64,000 bases of DNA from Sediminibacterium sp. (GTDB lineage Bacteria; Bacteroidota; Bacteroidia; Chitinophagales; Chitinophagaceae), in contig NZ_JAHVAA010000015.1 of the NCBI RefSeq assembly GCF_019264485.1, positions 1-64,000 of the forward strand. The letters run 5' to 3'. The translations under genes and the position numbers were made by a program. How positions within the stretch are numbered: position 1 is the first letter of the stretch; every line of letters starts with the position of its first letter. The notes under the pieces are model-generated. The model saw nothing but the letters and a program-made list of their open reading frames with translations, was not told where the DNA came from and did not search any database. Positions 15,877-24,521 of the stretch are shown in pieces.

Positions 15877-16248
15877 TGGAACGCTGATGATTGTTATGAT
15901 TGATCATAACAGATCATGAAAATCTGTCTCCCTTTTCTATTTTCAGGTATTGCACTCCTACACACCGTTACACAGTTAGCTAAACACTACCCTTGCCTTC
16001 TTTACTATACTCTGGTTTTCACCTACGCCCCCTTATTACCAGATACTGTCCATCTACCCTCTTCCCAATACAACTCATTGATTAGCAAAAACGTTACAGG
16101 GTTCACTTGAATGCTGTGAACGTATTCTTACGGAAAAGACCGTTAGTTTTGAAAGCCGCCGCTGCTCAGGAGCTGATAAGCTCCAAAGTATTCACCAAAA
16201 CAGTGTAAGTGATAACAAATAACTATTTTTAAAACCACTTAAAATAAA
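15877..16248. other. Gap with no credible gene
   Basis: One 64-codon ORF (15916-16110) begins like a signal peptide but has no conserved features, and its second half is Ser/Thr/Tyr-rich without structure. No hairpin repeats are present. Confidence 0.6.
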
Positions 16249-16629
16249 ATGATGAAAAAAATACTGCTATTCACTGCATTGATCGTTTTTACTGCTAGTA
16301 CTCTGCAATCGCAAACAGTTAAAAAAGAGCTGCGGCATGTGGTTTTATTTGGCTGGAAGGACAAGGCCGATACAGCCTCCATCAACAAAGCGGTTGAGGC
16401 ATTCAGAAAATTACCCGGTCAGATAAAAATCATCAAAAACTTTGAATGGGGTACAAATAACAGTCCGGAAAAACTAAACAATGGCCTCACCCATTGTTTC
16501 TTACTCACCTTCGCCAGCGAAAAAGATCGAGACGACTATTTAGTACACCCATCACATAAAGCATTTACAGCACTATTACCAGGCATATTGGATAAAGTAA
16601 CTGTGTTGGACTATTGGGTACAACAATAG
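16249..16629 (+). CDS. Exported Dabb-type (stress-responsive A/B barrel) protein
   Basis: A 126-aa protein with a signal peptide (MMKKILLFTALIVFTASTLQ) and the Dabb signature: LRHVVLFGWKDKADTASINK, then a helix with KAVEAFRKLPG, FEWGTNN and the strand FLLTFASEKDRDDYLVHPSHKAF. Dabb proteins form dimeric alpha-beta barrels; functions differ between members. The next gene also encodes a dimeric-barrel type protein, 47 bases downstream, which suggests a functional pair. Confidence 0.85.
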   Translation: MMKKILLFTALIVFTASTLQSQTVKKELRHVVLFGWKDKADTASINKAVEAFRKLPGQIKIIKNFEWGTNNSPEKLNNGLTHCFLLTFASEKDRDDYLVHPSHKAFTALLPGILDKVTVLDYWVQQ

Positions 16630-16676
16630 TTGCACATCTTATTCTATAATAGTGACGATCATTTAAAGCAAATTCT

Positions 16677-17102
16677 ATGAAAATTAAACTCCTGTTACTC
16701 ATCGCCCTGATTGGCTTGTTTGGTTGTAAAACAGGTCAGCTGATACACGCTTCATCTCCAGGTAATGAATTGTTTAAAGTGGCCATTCTATACCCCAACG
16801 GAGAGGGCAAAACTTTCGACATGGGCTACTATGAGCAAACACATATGCCCATGGTAGCGGCTTTTCTGGGTAAAAATCTCCAATTCTATGAAATAGACAA
16901 GGGCATCGCCGGCAGAACGCCAACAGACAAAGTACCTTACCTGGCTATCGGTTATTTCTATGTGAAAGATGTAGCTGACTACAATAAAGCAATAGCACAA
17001 AACAGGGAAGCCGTGATCAATGACTTTAAAAACTATACCAATATTCAGCCGGTGATACAAATAAGTGAAGTGCGGTATATTGGCTTCAATCATGCAAAGT
17101 GA
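16677..17102 (+). CDS. EthD-like lipoprotein
   Basis: A 141-aa protein with a lipobox (LIGLFGC, Cys about 17) and the EthD pattern: KVAILYPNGEGKTFDMGYYEQTHMPMV, a conserved YxxxHxP arrangement, and DVADYNKAIAQNREAVINDF. EthD proteins are dimeric ferredoxin-like alpha-beta barrels first described with ethyl-tert-butyl ether degradation; the present role is unknown. It follows the Dabb gene in the same direction. Confidence 0.8.
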   Translation: MKIKLLLLIALIGLFGCKTGQLIHASSPGNELFKVAILYPNGEGKTFDMGYYEQTHMPMVAAFLGKNLQFYEIDKGIAGRTPTDKVPYLAIGYFYVKDVADYNKAIAQNREAVINDFKNYTNIQPVIQISEVRYIGFNHAK

Positions 17103-17249
17103 TTTAAGACAAGGCAGGTTCCTGTATTATTCAAAAAACTCCTTCCAACTCCGAACTTTACGATGCGCAACTCTCCATGGGAATCCTTTGAGCGTTTCAA
17201 GGAGAATATTGATCAGTAGCAGCATCTCCAATTCAAGCTGCGTTCATCA

Positions 17250-17309
17250 TATCAGACATCAGACATCATACATCTGACATCTGACATCTGACATCTGACA
17301 TCCTACATT
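17250..17309 (+). repeat. Heptamer array (gacatct type), copy 1
   Basis: Repeats of TCAGACA / CTGACAT (ATCAGACATCAGACATC, then ATCTGACATCTGACATCTGAC) separated by 7 bases. The reverse-complement array lies at 18138-18184, so the methyltransferase gene sits between inverted arrays. Confidence 0.85.
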
Positions 17310-17342
17310 CTACCCCGCTTCTCTGTATCTTTCCCTATTCAT

Positions 17343-18128
17343 ATGAGAACTGTATTCAAGTCTTTATTTCCTAAACTCTCCCACCTGCTGGTTTTTTACT
17401 GGCAGCAATTGAAATATGCAGGTATTAACCGAAAATTCAGGAAACAATATCCTGGCATACCACTCCCCGATGCCTATACTTTATACGAATCCTATGAACT
17501 GAATTACAAAAAATATATGGAAGACGGTGAACTTACCGCCCATGAAATACTGGATAGTGTAAAAGAATACCTGCCTGCCAACCCTTCTATTTTAGACTGG
17601 GGTTGTGGACCCGCAAGAATTACAAGACACCTGAAAAAGTTTTTTCCCCATGCTGCTGTATCAGGCTCCGATACCAATACAAACACCATTACATGGAACC
17701 ATGCACATATTGATGGTGTTGATTTTGTATTGCAAACACATGAGCCCCCACTACCCTTTACCAACGGGCAATTTCATTTAATCATTGGTTTTTCTGTTCT
17801 TACACATATTCCTGCATCGGCCCAACAAAACTGGCTCAACGAATTATACCGCATACTGCAACCCGGTGGCATTGTATGGATTACCACACATGGGAATTAT
17901 TTCATTCAACAACTATCTGCAGTAAGACAACAACAAACAAGGGAACAAGGAATTTACAATACTGACTATCCGGTAACCGGACATAGAATGATGAGCACCT
18001 ATCATCAGCCCGAAGTATTTAAACAATTACTGGAAGAAAAATTCACACTCATCGCCCATTTCGATGGAGCAAGTCATCCCGGGAAAGCAGGCAGACAGGA
18101 TTTGTGGATCGTCAGGAGAAATGGATGA
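17343..18128 (+). CDS. Class I SAM-dependent methyltransferase
   Basis: A 261-aa protein. Motif I is ILDWGCGPARITRHL (about residues 79-93), followed by SGSDTNTNTITW (motif II region), a post-I loop FVLQTHEPPLPF, and LIIGFSVLTHIPASAQQNW (motif IV-VI). The N-terminus has a basic extension of about 40 residues before the Rossmann core. The substrate cannot be predicted. It stands alone, in inverted orientation to the sortilin-type gene after the repeats. Confidence 0.9.
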   Translation: MRTVFKSLFPKLSHLLVFYWQQLKYAGINRKFRKQYPGIPLPDAYTLYESYELNYKKYMEDGELTAHEILDSVKEYLPANPSILDWGCGPARITRHLKKFFPHAAVSGSDTNTNTITWNHAHIDGVDFVLQTHEPPLPFTNGQFHLIIGFSVLTHIPASAQQNWLNELYRILQPGGIVWITTHGNYFIQQLSAVRQQQTREQGIYNTDYPVTGHRMMSTYHQPEVFKQLLEEKFTLIAHFDGASHPGKAGRQDLWIVRRNG

Positions 18129-18137
18129 TCTGGATCG

Positions 18138-18184
18138 CAGATGTCGGATGTCAGATGTCAGATCTCTGATGTCGGATGTTGGAT
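18138..18184 (-). repeat. Heptamer array, copy 2 (inverted)
   Basis: AGATGTCGGATGTCAGATGT and CTGATGTCGGATGTTGG. Reverse complement of the array at 17250-17309. Confidence 0.8.
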
Positions 18185-18218
18185 ATATAAGAGGGGATTC
18201 TGTATTACTAAAAAAAAC

Positions 18219-18298
18219 TCCGTGCAACTCTGTGCCTTACTCTGTGTAACTCTGTGGTTTTATAACTTAGACTTTTTTAACCACAGAGTTGCACGGAG
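18219..18298. terminator. Long inverted repeat, likely bidirectional terminator
   Basis: CTCCGTGCAACTCTGTG (18219-18235) pairs with CACAGAGTTGCACGGAG (18282-18298); AACTCTGTGGTT (18249-18260) also pairs with AACCACAGAGTT (18279-18290). It lies between convergent genes (methyltransferase and sortilin-type protein). Confidence 0.6.
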
Positions 18299-18310
18299 GC
18301 ATAAAAACAG

Positions 18311-18382
18311 ATGTCTGATATGTAGGTTAAACCCACATATCAGACATCAGACATCCGACATCAAACATCAGACATCCTACAT
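18311..18382. repeat. Hairpin plus heptamer array, copy 3
   Basis: ATGTCTGATATGT (18311-18323) pairs with ACATATCAGACAT (18335-18347), and the array CAGACATCAGACATCCGACA continues to 18382. Orientation matches copy 1 and is inverted to copy 2. Confidence 0.75.
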
Positions 18383-18388
18383 TAAAAA

Positions 18389-20875
18389 TTATTTTTTCTT
18401 TGCGAGCTTACGTAGTTCATCGAGTTTAGCGATGTATAAACTGCGGCCATGTGTTCCCACCACAATTTCTCCATCTCTCGGATGAACAGCGAGGTCATGA
18501 ACAGGAACACTGTTGGGCATTCCTTTGTTCCACATCATCGATGTATTACCGCCGTCGATGCTTACGTATAAGCCACCATCGGTTCCTACATAGAGTATAT
18601 TGCCATCTTCCGTATCTTCTTTCACAACGTTTACAGGCTCTGCAGGCAGGTCTTTCATGATCTGTCTCCAGGTAGTACCATAATCATCACTCACATATAC
18701 ATAGGCTTCGAAATGATCGTTACGGTAACCATTCAACGACATATATACACGCGACTCACTGAATGCACTGGCTATAACGCGACTCACATACAAACCCTTT
18801 GGTAATTTTTTATTGATGAGGCTCCATGTATATCCACCATCTTTTGATACCTGAATATTTCCATCATCAGAACCCACATAAATGAGTCCGAAACGTAACG
18901 GGCTCTCACTCATGGTAGTTAATGTACCAAAAGGCACATCACCCTGTTGTGGATTGGTAGTAAGATCGGCACTCATGGTTACCAGACTGTCGCCACGATT
19001 CATGCTGCGATGAAACTTATTGCTTCCATAATAGAATACATCCTGGTTATGACGGCTCAACAGAATAGGTGTTTGCCAGTTATAACGCAGTGGTGTTTCT
19101 CCCAGATCTCGTGCAGGGCGCACACCTCTTCTTTCTCTGGTGCCAATGGTTTGTCTGCTGTAAGCACCAAACTGAGAACCGCTGTACACGGTTTTATTAT
19201 CTCTCCAGTCTACCTGCACCTGCATACCATCACCACCACCAATGGAAGTGTAGGGGTTATGTCCACCATCGTACCAGTCGTAATTTTCACGAGTGGTGCT
19301 GGAACCAAACCAGGTACCATTATCCTGTAAACCACCGTATACATTGTATGGACGGGCCATATCAACAGTAATATTGTAGAACTGCCCAACAGCCGGTGTA
19401 TTGGCCTTGAACCAATGATCTCCATTATCGTAAGTAATATTACAGCCCCCATCATTGCCATTAATCATATGGCTGTCGCGCTTGGGGTTGATCCATACAT
19501 AATGGTGATCGGAGTGTACATTTTCTTTTCCAATCTGTTTGAAAGTAGCACCACCATCGGTACTCATTAATAAACCTACACCGGTGAGTACAATTTTCTT
19601 ATCATCGGTGGGGCTCACCCATACTTTACCAAAATAGTATCCGTAAGTGCTGTAAAGATTGGGGATACCATCTTTATGCGTCATTTTCCAGGTAGCACCA
19701 CCATCATCGCTGCGATAGAGTTGTGCACCATAGATGGGTGTTTCAAATAATGCAGTATTGGCATCATATAAAAAATCCCATATAGCAGTTGGAGCCAGCG
19801 TACCATTGCTTACTGCAGCTTTTAATGAAGCAGCCGTGTATTTGGCTGGAATACCATTTCTGGGAGAACGAACAAAAGCATTTAGCTTGGTATCATTCAA
19901 TGCCAGAAACTGATCTTTGCTTAAGTCTTTAAAATCGGCCAGTACATAACGGCTGGTATCCGCAGCATTTGGGCGTGAGCCAGCAGGCTGACGGAAATTA
20001 TTATCCACTACAGCAAAAATGGTATTGGGGTTTGATGGGTAGATGGCCAAACCAATTCTGCCCACACCATCACCACTCGGGAAACCGGATCCTTCTTTTG
20101 AAATCAGTTGCCAGTTTTCGCCACCATCGGTGCTTTTATAAATACCACTGGTTTTTCCGCCTTCCTCAAAATTGGAAGCAGAACGGGTACGATACCACAT
20201 GGCAGCATATAATTCATTGGGGTTATTGGGGTTGATGTCTAAATCGGCAGCGCCGGTATTGGCATCAATCGATAAGGTCAATTTCCATGTTTTACCACCA
20301 TCAGTTGTTTTGTACACCCCTCTCTCCTTGTTGGAAGAATAAAGATGTCCTAATACAGCTACCCAGGCAGTATTGGGATCGGTCGGGTGTAATTTAATTT
20401 CACCGATATGGTGGCTCTCCGGTAAACCCAGGTATTCCCAGTTTTTACCATTATTGGTGGTTTTGAATACACCAATACCCGCATAACTGGAACGGCTGCT
20501 GTTTACTTCACCAGTTCCTAACCAGAGTATTCTTGTTTTCCAGTTGATGGCGATATCGCCAATGGTAAGTACATCTTCCGAATCGAAAATGGGTGTAAAA
20601 CTCTGGCCATTATTGGTGGTATGCCATAAACCACCCGATGCATAAGCCACATAAAACTCGGTGGGATCATCGGGATTTACTTCCATATCTACCACACGGC
20701 CACTCATTACGGTAGGCCCGATATTACGGAAGCTGGTATTGTTGGCCTGTGACTGTTGTTGTAACAGTTTTCTTTGCTGAACGCCTTTCATGCGAACATC
20801 GGCAGACGTTGGCTTCACCTGTGCCACGCCAATGATAGACCATAGCAGGAAGCAAGCAGTTGTTAATTTTCTCAT
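18389..20875 (-). CDS. Exported sortilin/BNR-type propeller protein
   Basis: An 828-aa protein with a signal peptide (MRKLTTACFLLWSIIGVAQ) and many Asp-box (BNR) motifs of the form STDGGATF, KSTDGGENW, KTTDGGKTW and YVSDDYGTTW spread along the chain, the pattern of VPS10/sortilin-like or exo-sialidase-like propellers in Bacteroidota (WD40/YVTN/BNR-like). Annotated in many genomes as a glycosyl hydrolase although catalytic residues are not established. It probably lies in the periplasm or outer membrane surface. No SusCD pair sits next to it. Length is typical. Confidence 0.85.
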   Translation of the reverse strand: MRKLTTACFLLWSIIGVAQVKPTSADVRMKGVQQRKLLQQQSQANNTSFRNIGPTVMSGRVVDMEVNPDDPTEFYVAYASGGLWHTTNNGQSFTPIFDSEDVLTIGDIAINWKTRILWLGTGEVNSSRSSYAGIGVFKTTNNGKNWEYLGLPESHHIGEIKLHPTDPNTAWVAVLGHLYSSNKERGVYKTTDGGKTWKLTLSIDANTGAADLDINPNNPNELYAAMWYRTRSASNFEEGGKTSGIYKSTDGGENWQLISKEGSGFPSGDGVGRIGLAIYPSNPNTIFAVVDNNFRQPAGSRPNAADTSRYVLADFKDLSKDQFLALNDTKLNAFVRSPRNGIPAKYTAASLKAAVSNGTLAPTAIWDFLYDANTALFETPIYGAQLYRSDDGGATWKMTHKDGIPNLYSTYGYYFGKVWVSPTDDKKIVLTGVGLLMSTDGGATFKQIGKENVHSDHHYVWINPKRDSHMINGNDGGCNITYDNGDHWFKANTPAVGQFYNITVDMARPYNVYGGLQDNGTWFGSSTTRENYDWYDGGHNPYTSIGGGDGMQVQVDWRDNKTVYSGSQFGAYSRQTIGTRERRGVRPARDLGETPLRYNWQTPILLSRHNQDVFYYGSNKFHRSMNRGDSLVTMSADLTTNPQQGDVPFGTLTTMSESPLRFGLIYVGSDDGNIQVSKDGGYTWSLINKKLPKGLYVSRVIASAFSESRVYMSLNGYRNDHFEAYVYVSDDYGTTWRQIMKDLPAEPVNVVKEDTEDGNILYVGTDGGLYVSIDGGNTSMMWNKGMPNSVPVHDLAVHPRDGEIVVGTHGRSLYIAKLDELRKLAKKK

Positions 20876-20921
20876 ACAAATGTAAATAGTTGGTAATTTG
20901 GGATGGCCAATTTAAACGATT

Positions 20922-21614
20922 ATGCGTTTGATCGCACTACCATTGTTCATTTTCTTTTCGCTGGCATCGGCTGCCCAGTGTGTGAGTTTTAAGCTCACAT
21001 CAAAGCGGGATACCATTAATTGTGTGGACAAAAACGGACTTAAACAGGGGCGTTGGAAGGTAGATGTTCCTCCCATCAGGGGTGAACGTGGTTATGAGGA
21101 AGAAGGCAGTTTTATAAATGGAAAAAAAGAAGGAACCTGGCGCCGTTTTAACCTTATGGGTGATATGATTGCCGTAGAAAATTACCGCTGGGGTTTGAGA
21201 GACGGAACCAGCAGATACTTTACTATGACAGGCTTAGAGCGCGAAGAAGGCTGGCGCGCCATGAACCCTGCCAAACAATTTGATACTGTAGATGTACAGG
21301 ATGTTAATGACCCTACCAAAGTAGAACAGGTGATTGTTAAAGTAAGCGGCAATGCCCTTAAACATGGCCGTTGGCGTTTTTATGACCCGGTTACCGGACA
21401 GATTATCCGCACAGAAAACTGGTTTCTGGATCAGTTTGTGGAACCGGGAAAAGAGCCCGGAAATCCCGATAAAATGGTAAAAAAAGCGGACAGCACATCG
21501 GTGAAAAAGGACACTGCATCGGTAAAAAATAAGCCCAAAGAAGTGATGGACTTCGAAAAAAAGAACTCAGGCAAGAAAAAAACCAAAGTGAGGGATGGGA
21601 GAACGGGAGGTTAG
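20922..21614 (+). CDS. MORN-type exported protein (YwqK-like)
   Basis: A 230-aa protein with a signal peptide (MRLIALPLFIFFSLASA). Repeats of the form G(x)KxGxW: NGLKQGRWKVD, NGKKEGTWRRFN, WGLRDGTSRYFT and NALKHGRWRFYDP are MORN units. The C-terminus (about 170-230) is a low-complexity Lys-rich tail. MORN/YwqK-type proteins of Bacteroidota are of unknown function. It diverges from the sortilin-type gene with 46 bases between starts. Confidence 0.8.
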   Translation: MRLIALPLFIFFSLASAAQCVSFKLTSKRDTINCVDKNGLKQGRWKVDVPPIRGERGYEEEGSFINGKKEGTWRRFNLMGDMIAVENYRWGLRDGTSRYFTMTGLEREEGWRAMNPAKQFDTVDVQDVNDPTKVEQVIVKVSGNALKHGRWRFYDPVTGQIIRTENWFLDQFVEPGKEPGNPDKMVKKADSTSVKKDTASVKNKPKEVMDFEKKNSGKKKTKVRDGRTGG

Positions 21615-21616
21615 CA

Positions 21617-21690
21617 GCTATTAGCCATTAGCTACTAGCTGTTAGCTCTTAGTATAGGATTATGATTAATACTCTCCTCTAATAGCTAAC
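21617..21690. repeat. Imperfect inverted repeat (ttagctattag type)
   Basis: GTTAGCAGCTATTAG on the left and CTAATAGCTAAC on the right can pair with a gap, and TTAGCTACTAGC lies between. Probably the terminator of the MORN gene. Confidence 0.45.
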
Positions 21691-21805
21691 CCCAAAGGCT
21701 TGCAGCTTTTTTTTGCACTCCAGGCAACCTCCGCATACAAGTTTGCGTATACCCATTAATAATTGTAGATTAACAGAGAGGACTTCATCAACATATTGCT
21801 GCATT

Positions 21806-22387
21806 TTGCCCCGTGAGACAGATCAAATAAGGACCCTGATTACAGGTTGTTGTAATAACGACCGTAACTGTCAGCGTATGCTGTACCAGTGGCTGTTTGA
21901 TTATGCCATGAAGATCAGTTACCGTTATATTCATCAGCAGGAAGAGGCCGAAGAAATGGTACACGAGGCATTCATCAAACTATTCAAAAACATCAACCGT
22001 TTTGAACTGAACCGTGAGGGCGATACAGAAGCCCTGTTAAAGGGTTGGTTCAAACGTATTGTTGTTAATACCTGTATCGACCAGTTGAGAAAAGTGCAGT
22101 TGAAGATTATCAGCATGGATAATAATACAGAACAGGATGGTTTTACCGATCACCAGGAAACGGGGCTTGATAAAATGGCCTATGATGAAATTATTGATGC
22201 CACCAGGCAATTAACGCCGGTATACAGAACCGTATTTAATCTTTTTGTAATCGAGGGGTTAAGTCATGATGAAATATCGCAGGCATTACAAATTAGTGTG
22301 GGGGCGTCGAAGTCGAATTTGTCAAAAGCAAAGAATAACCTCAGAAAAATTATTGCTGAACGAAGCGTAATAAAAACATATGTCTAA
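21806..22387 (+). CDS. ECF-type RNA polymerase sigma factor
   Basis: From the proposed TTG start at 21806 it is 193 aa. Region 2 is MLYQWLFDYAMKISYRYIHQ and QEEAEEMVHEAFIKLFKNIN; region 4 is RTVFNLFVIEGLSHDEISQA, LQISVGASKSNLSKAKNNLR. The longer frame from the ATG at 21713 has a Ser/Arg-rich extension that does not look native, and a promoter-like TGCATTTTG lies at 21800-21808; an exact start is not settled. It overlaps the next gene by eight bases, typical of a sigma and its membrane partner in Bacteroidota. Confidence 0.85.
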   Translation: MPRETDQIRTLITGCCNNDRNCQRMLYQWLFDYAMKISYRYIHQQEEAEEMVHEAFIKLFKNINRFELNREGDTEALLKGWFKRIVVNTCIDQLRKVQLKIISMDNNTEQDGFTDHQETGLDKMAYDEIIDATRQLTPVYRTVFNLFVIEGLSHDEISQALQISVGASKSNLSKAKNNLRKIIAERSVIKTYV

Positions 22388-23726
22388 TCCAGGTAACGAT
22401 AACAGTTTTGAACAGCTGAGCCGTGAGGCCGCCGATGCATATACAGCACCGGGTAATGCTTCCTGGGATAAAATGGAAGCTGCTTTGGATAAAGTAATGC
22501 CCGTTGAGAAAAAAAGAAAGAGGCGAGTTATTTTCTGGTGGCTCTTTCCTTTAACTATTATTGGTGCAGGTTTACTGTATACATTATGGCCATCTGACAA
22601 TACAAAACTTTCTTCAACACCTGCAACAGCAAAGATTATCTCTCCTGCTCCTGCTGGTGCAATTGAAAACAAAAAAGAAATCCAGCAAATACCGGAAGAC
22701 CCCATAGAAGATTTAACAACAGAAAAAAAGAATACGGCTCCTACTCAGCTTAACAGTGGTAAACAACAAAACAGGACTGTTAATCAGAATAAATCATTTA
22801 CTATCCAACAAAAAGACATTTCTGCTTTACCAAATAAGCGCGTCTCAGATATATTACCCATCAGTAACCAGACAAAAAAAATAACGGTCAACCAGACATC
22901 AACAACTGATTCCGAAGCAACACAAAAAATGAGTGAAACAGGTACAAAAACTACCGGTACAAATACAATTCCCCTTTATACCATTCAGCCTACGGCCGAT
23001 TCAGGCAACACGAAGACGGTTATCGGTATCATTGAGAAAACAGATACAGCTACACATCACCCACCTGTAATAACCGACTCATTGCAAAAAGACAGTACCA
23101 TAACCCAACCTGCAAAAACAACCAACAGTAAATTCAGTATTGCAATTGTTGCGGGTATGGATGCCAGCACCGTTAAATATAAATACAGCGACAAAGCTGG
23201 TATTAATATAGGCATACTGGCAGGGTATCATTTCAACAATCATTGGTCAATGCACACAGGTGTATTGTTTACAAAGAAAAATTATACCGTTGCAGGAGAA
23301 GATTTTACGGCGCCCAAAGGAAGCTGGGTAGCGAACTATAAACTTACTATGGTAGATGGCTTTTGTGATATGTGGGAAGTGCCGCTCCTGTTGAGATACC
23401 AGTTCAATGGCAATAAGCAGCGAAGTTTCTTTTTAAGCGCGGGTATCTCTTCCTATTTCATGACCAGGGAAAATTATAATTATTCCTACTACTGGAACGG
23501 ACAACCTATAACTCGCAACAGCAATTATACCGAGGGGAATACGCACTTACTCTCTATTCTCAGGTTATCGGGCGGATGGAGAAAAAACATTGGTGCCGGT
23601 ACAAGTTTGCTGGTTGAACCCTATGCTTCATTACCCATGGGTGGTGTAGGGTATGGCAGTATCAGACTCAGTAGTTTCGGCCTGAATTTTTCTTTACAAA
23701 TCAGGCAACCTTCCAAAAAGAAATAG
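22380..23726 (+). CDS. Membrane-anchored protein with C-terminal beta-barrel (sigma partner)
   Basis: A 448-aa protein. The N-terminus has the anti-sigma-like layout NDNSFEQLSREAADAYTAP, KMEAALDKVMP and a single membrane helix (about residues 52-69, IFWWLFPLTIIGAGLLYTLW). A disordered Thr/Gln/Asn-rich linker (about 75-250) leads to a C-terminal portion with outer-membrane-barrel-like strands (SKFSIAIVAGMDASTVKYKY, HFNNHWSMHTGVLF, SLLVEPYASLPMG). Many Chitinophagaceae ECF operons encode such proteins; an anti-sigma role is inferred from position. It is translationally coupled to the sigma gene. Confidence 0.7.
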   Translation: MSNPGNDNSFEQLSREAADAYTAPGNASWDKMEAALDKVMPVEKKRKRRVIFWWLFPLTIIGAGLLYTLWPSDNTKLSSTPATAKIISPAPAGAIENKKEIQQIPEDPIEDLTTEKKNTAPTQLNSGKQQNRTVNQNKSFTIQQKDISALPNKRVSDILPISNQTKKITVNQTSTTDSEATQKMSETGTKTTGTNTIPLYTIQPTADSGNTKTVIGIIEKTDTATHHPPVITDSLQKDSTITQPAKTTNSKFSIAIVAGMDASTVKYKYSDKAGINIGILAGYHFNNHWSMHTGVLFTKKNYTVAGEDFTAPKGSWVANYKLTMVDGFCDMWEVPLLLRYQFNGNKQRSFFLSAGISSYFMTRENYNYSYYWNGQPITRNSNYTEGNTHLLSILRLSGGWRKNIGAGTSLLVEPYASLPMGGVGYGSIRLSSFGLNFSLQIRQPSKKK

Positions 23727-23755
23727 CGTATATACCTATAAATACAAAACAATCT

Positions 23756-24364
23756 ATGAAGCAGATACGTAAATCGGCAGCAGTTATACTGTCATTGGCC
23801 TCAGCAGCAGTTATTATTGTGGCCTGTAGCAAGGGAGGCGATTCTCCGGCTCCTGCACCCGCTCCTGCACCCGGCAACCCCTGTGCAACAAAAAATATTG
23901 TTGTTACACTCAGTTCCACCAATGCAGCAGGCTGTACAGGAGGTAGTGTTACTGCTTCTGCAAGTGGCAGCACCAATTTTACCTATAATATTGACGGTGG
24001 TACCTTCCAGGCCTCAGGTACATTTAACAATATAAGTGCCGGCGATCATACCATTATTGCAAAAGACGGTGATGGCTGTACAAAATCTGGTACAGTAACC
24101 GTAGCATCCAATGCAAGTGGTCCATTGTTTGCAGCAGTAAAAGCTGTAATCGTGGCCAACTGTAATAGCTGTCATACGGGTGCTGCAGCACAGGGCGGAC
24201 AAAATTTTGGTACCGACTGTAATATCGTAAATGCCGCTGCACGTATTAAAGCAAGGGCAGTTGATGGCAATCCATCATTCATGCCACAGGGCGGACAATT
24301 ATCTGCAGGTGATAAACAAAAAATTACAAACTGGGTTACTGCTGGTGGTAAATATAGTGACTGA
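23756..24364 (+). CDS. Lipoprotein with SprB-like repeat and single CxxCH heme motif
   Basis: A 202-aa protein. A lipobox (VACSKGG, Cys about 23) is followed by an Ala/Pro linker (PAPAPAPAPG), one SprB-like beta module (about 45-120: GCTGGSVTASASGSTNFTYN, DGGTFQASGTF) and a C-terminal cytochrome-like region with CNSCH (about residue 140) and a candidate distal ligand Met in SFMPQGG. This implies a surface or periplasmic protein carrying one heme c. It lies 29 bases after the barrel protein and ends in a terminator, so it is the last gene of the sigma operon. Confidence 0.8.
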   Translation: MKQIRKSAAVILSLASAAVIIVACSKGGDSPAPAPAPAPGNPCATKNIVVTLSSTNAAGCTGGSVTASASGSTNFTYNIDGGTFQASGTFNNISAGDHTIIAKDGDGCTKSGTVTVASNASGPLFAAVKAVIVANCNSCHTGAAAQGGQNFGTDCNIVNAAARIKARAVDGNPSFMPQGGQLSAGDKQKITNWVTAGGKYSD

Positions 24365-24395
24365 TAACGGGGCTCACTGTACAATCTAATGCAGT

Positions 24396-24436
24396 AAAAA
24401 AGCAACCTTGGCAAGAGGTTGCTTTTCTTTTTTCTA
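24396..24436 (+). terminator. Rho-independent terminator
   Basis: AGCAACCT (24401-24408) pairs with AGGTTGCT (24415-24422) around a TGGCAAG loop, followed by TTTCTTTTTTC. It ends the sigma-barrel-lipoprotein operon. Confidence 0.85.
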
Positions 24437-24449
24437 CTCTGCATCCTAT

Positions 24450-24494
24450 CGTTCTCTGCGATGAACAGGCTTTTATCATTCGCCGCAGAGAACG
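24450..24494. repeat. Inverted repeat between convergent genes
   Basis: CGTTCTCTGCG (24450-24460) pairs with CGCAGAGAACG (24484-24494). It may terminate the esterase gene arriving from the right. Confidence 0.65.
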
Positions 24495-24521
24495 AGAGGA
24501 AACGGAGTTTACGGGGAGATA

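Noticed and set aside
15916..16110. 64-codon ORF with an N-terminal signal-like stretch
   Set aside because: No conserved features or ribosome-binding context, and the second half is low-complexity; too weak to call.
17250..17309. Possible CRISPR array from the 7-base repeat
   Set aside because: Units are 7 bases with no spacers of 30 bases, no leader and no cas genes; it is a microsatellite-like heptamer array.
18947..19371. Plus-strand ORFs opposite the sortilin-type gene
   Set aside because: They are shadows of the minus-strand coding region, without start context or conserved motifs.
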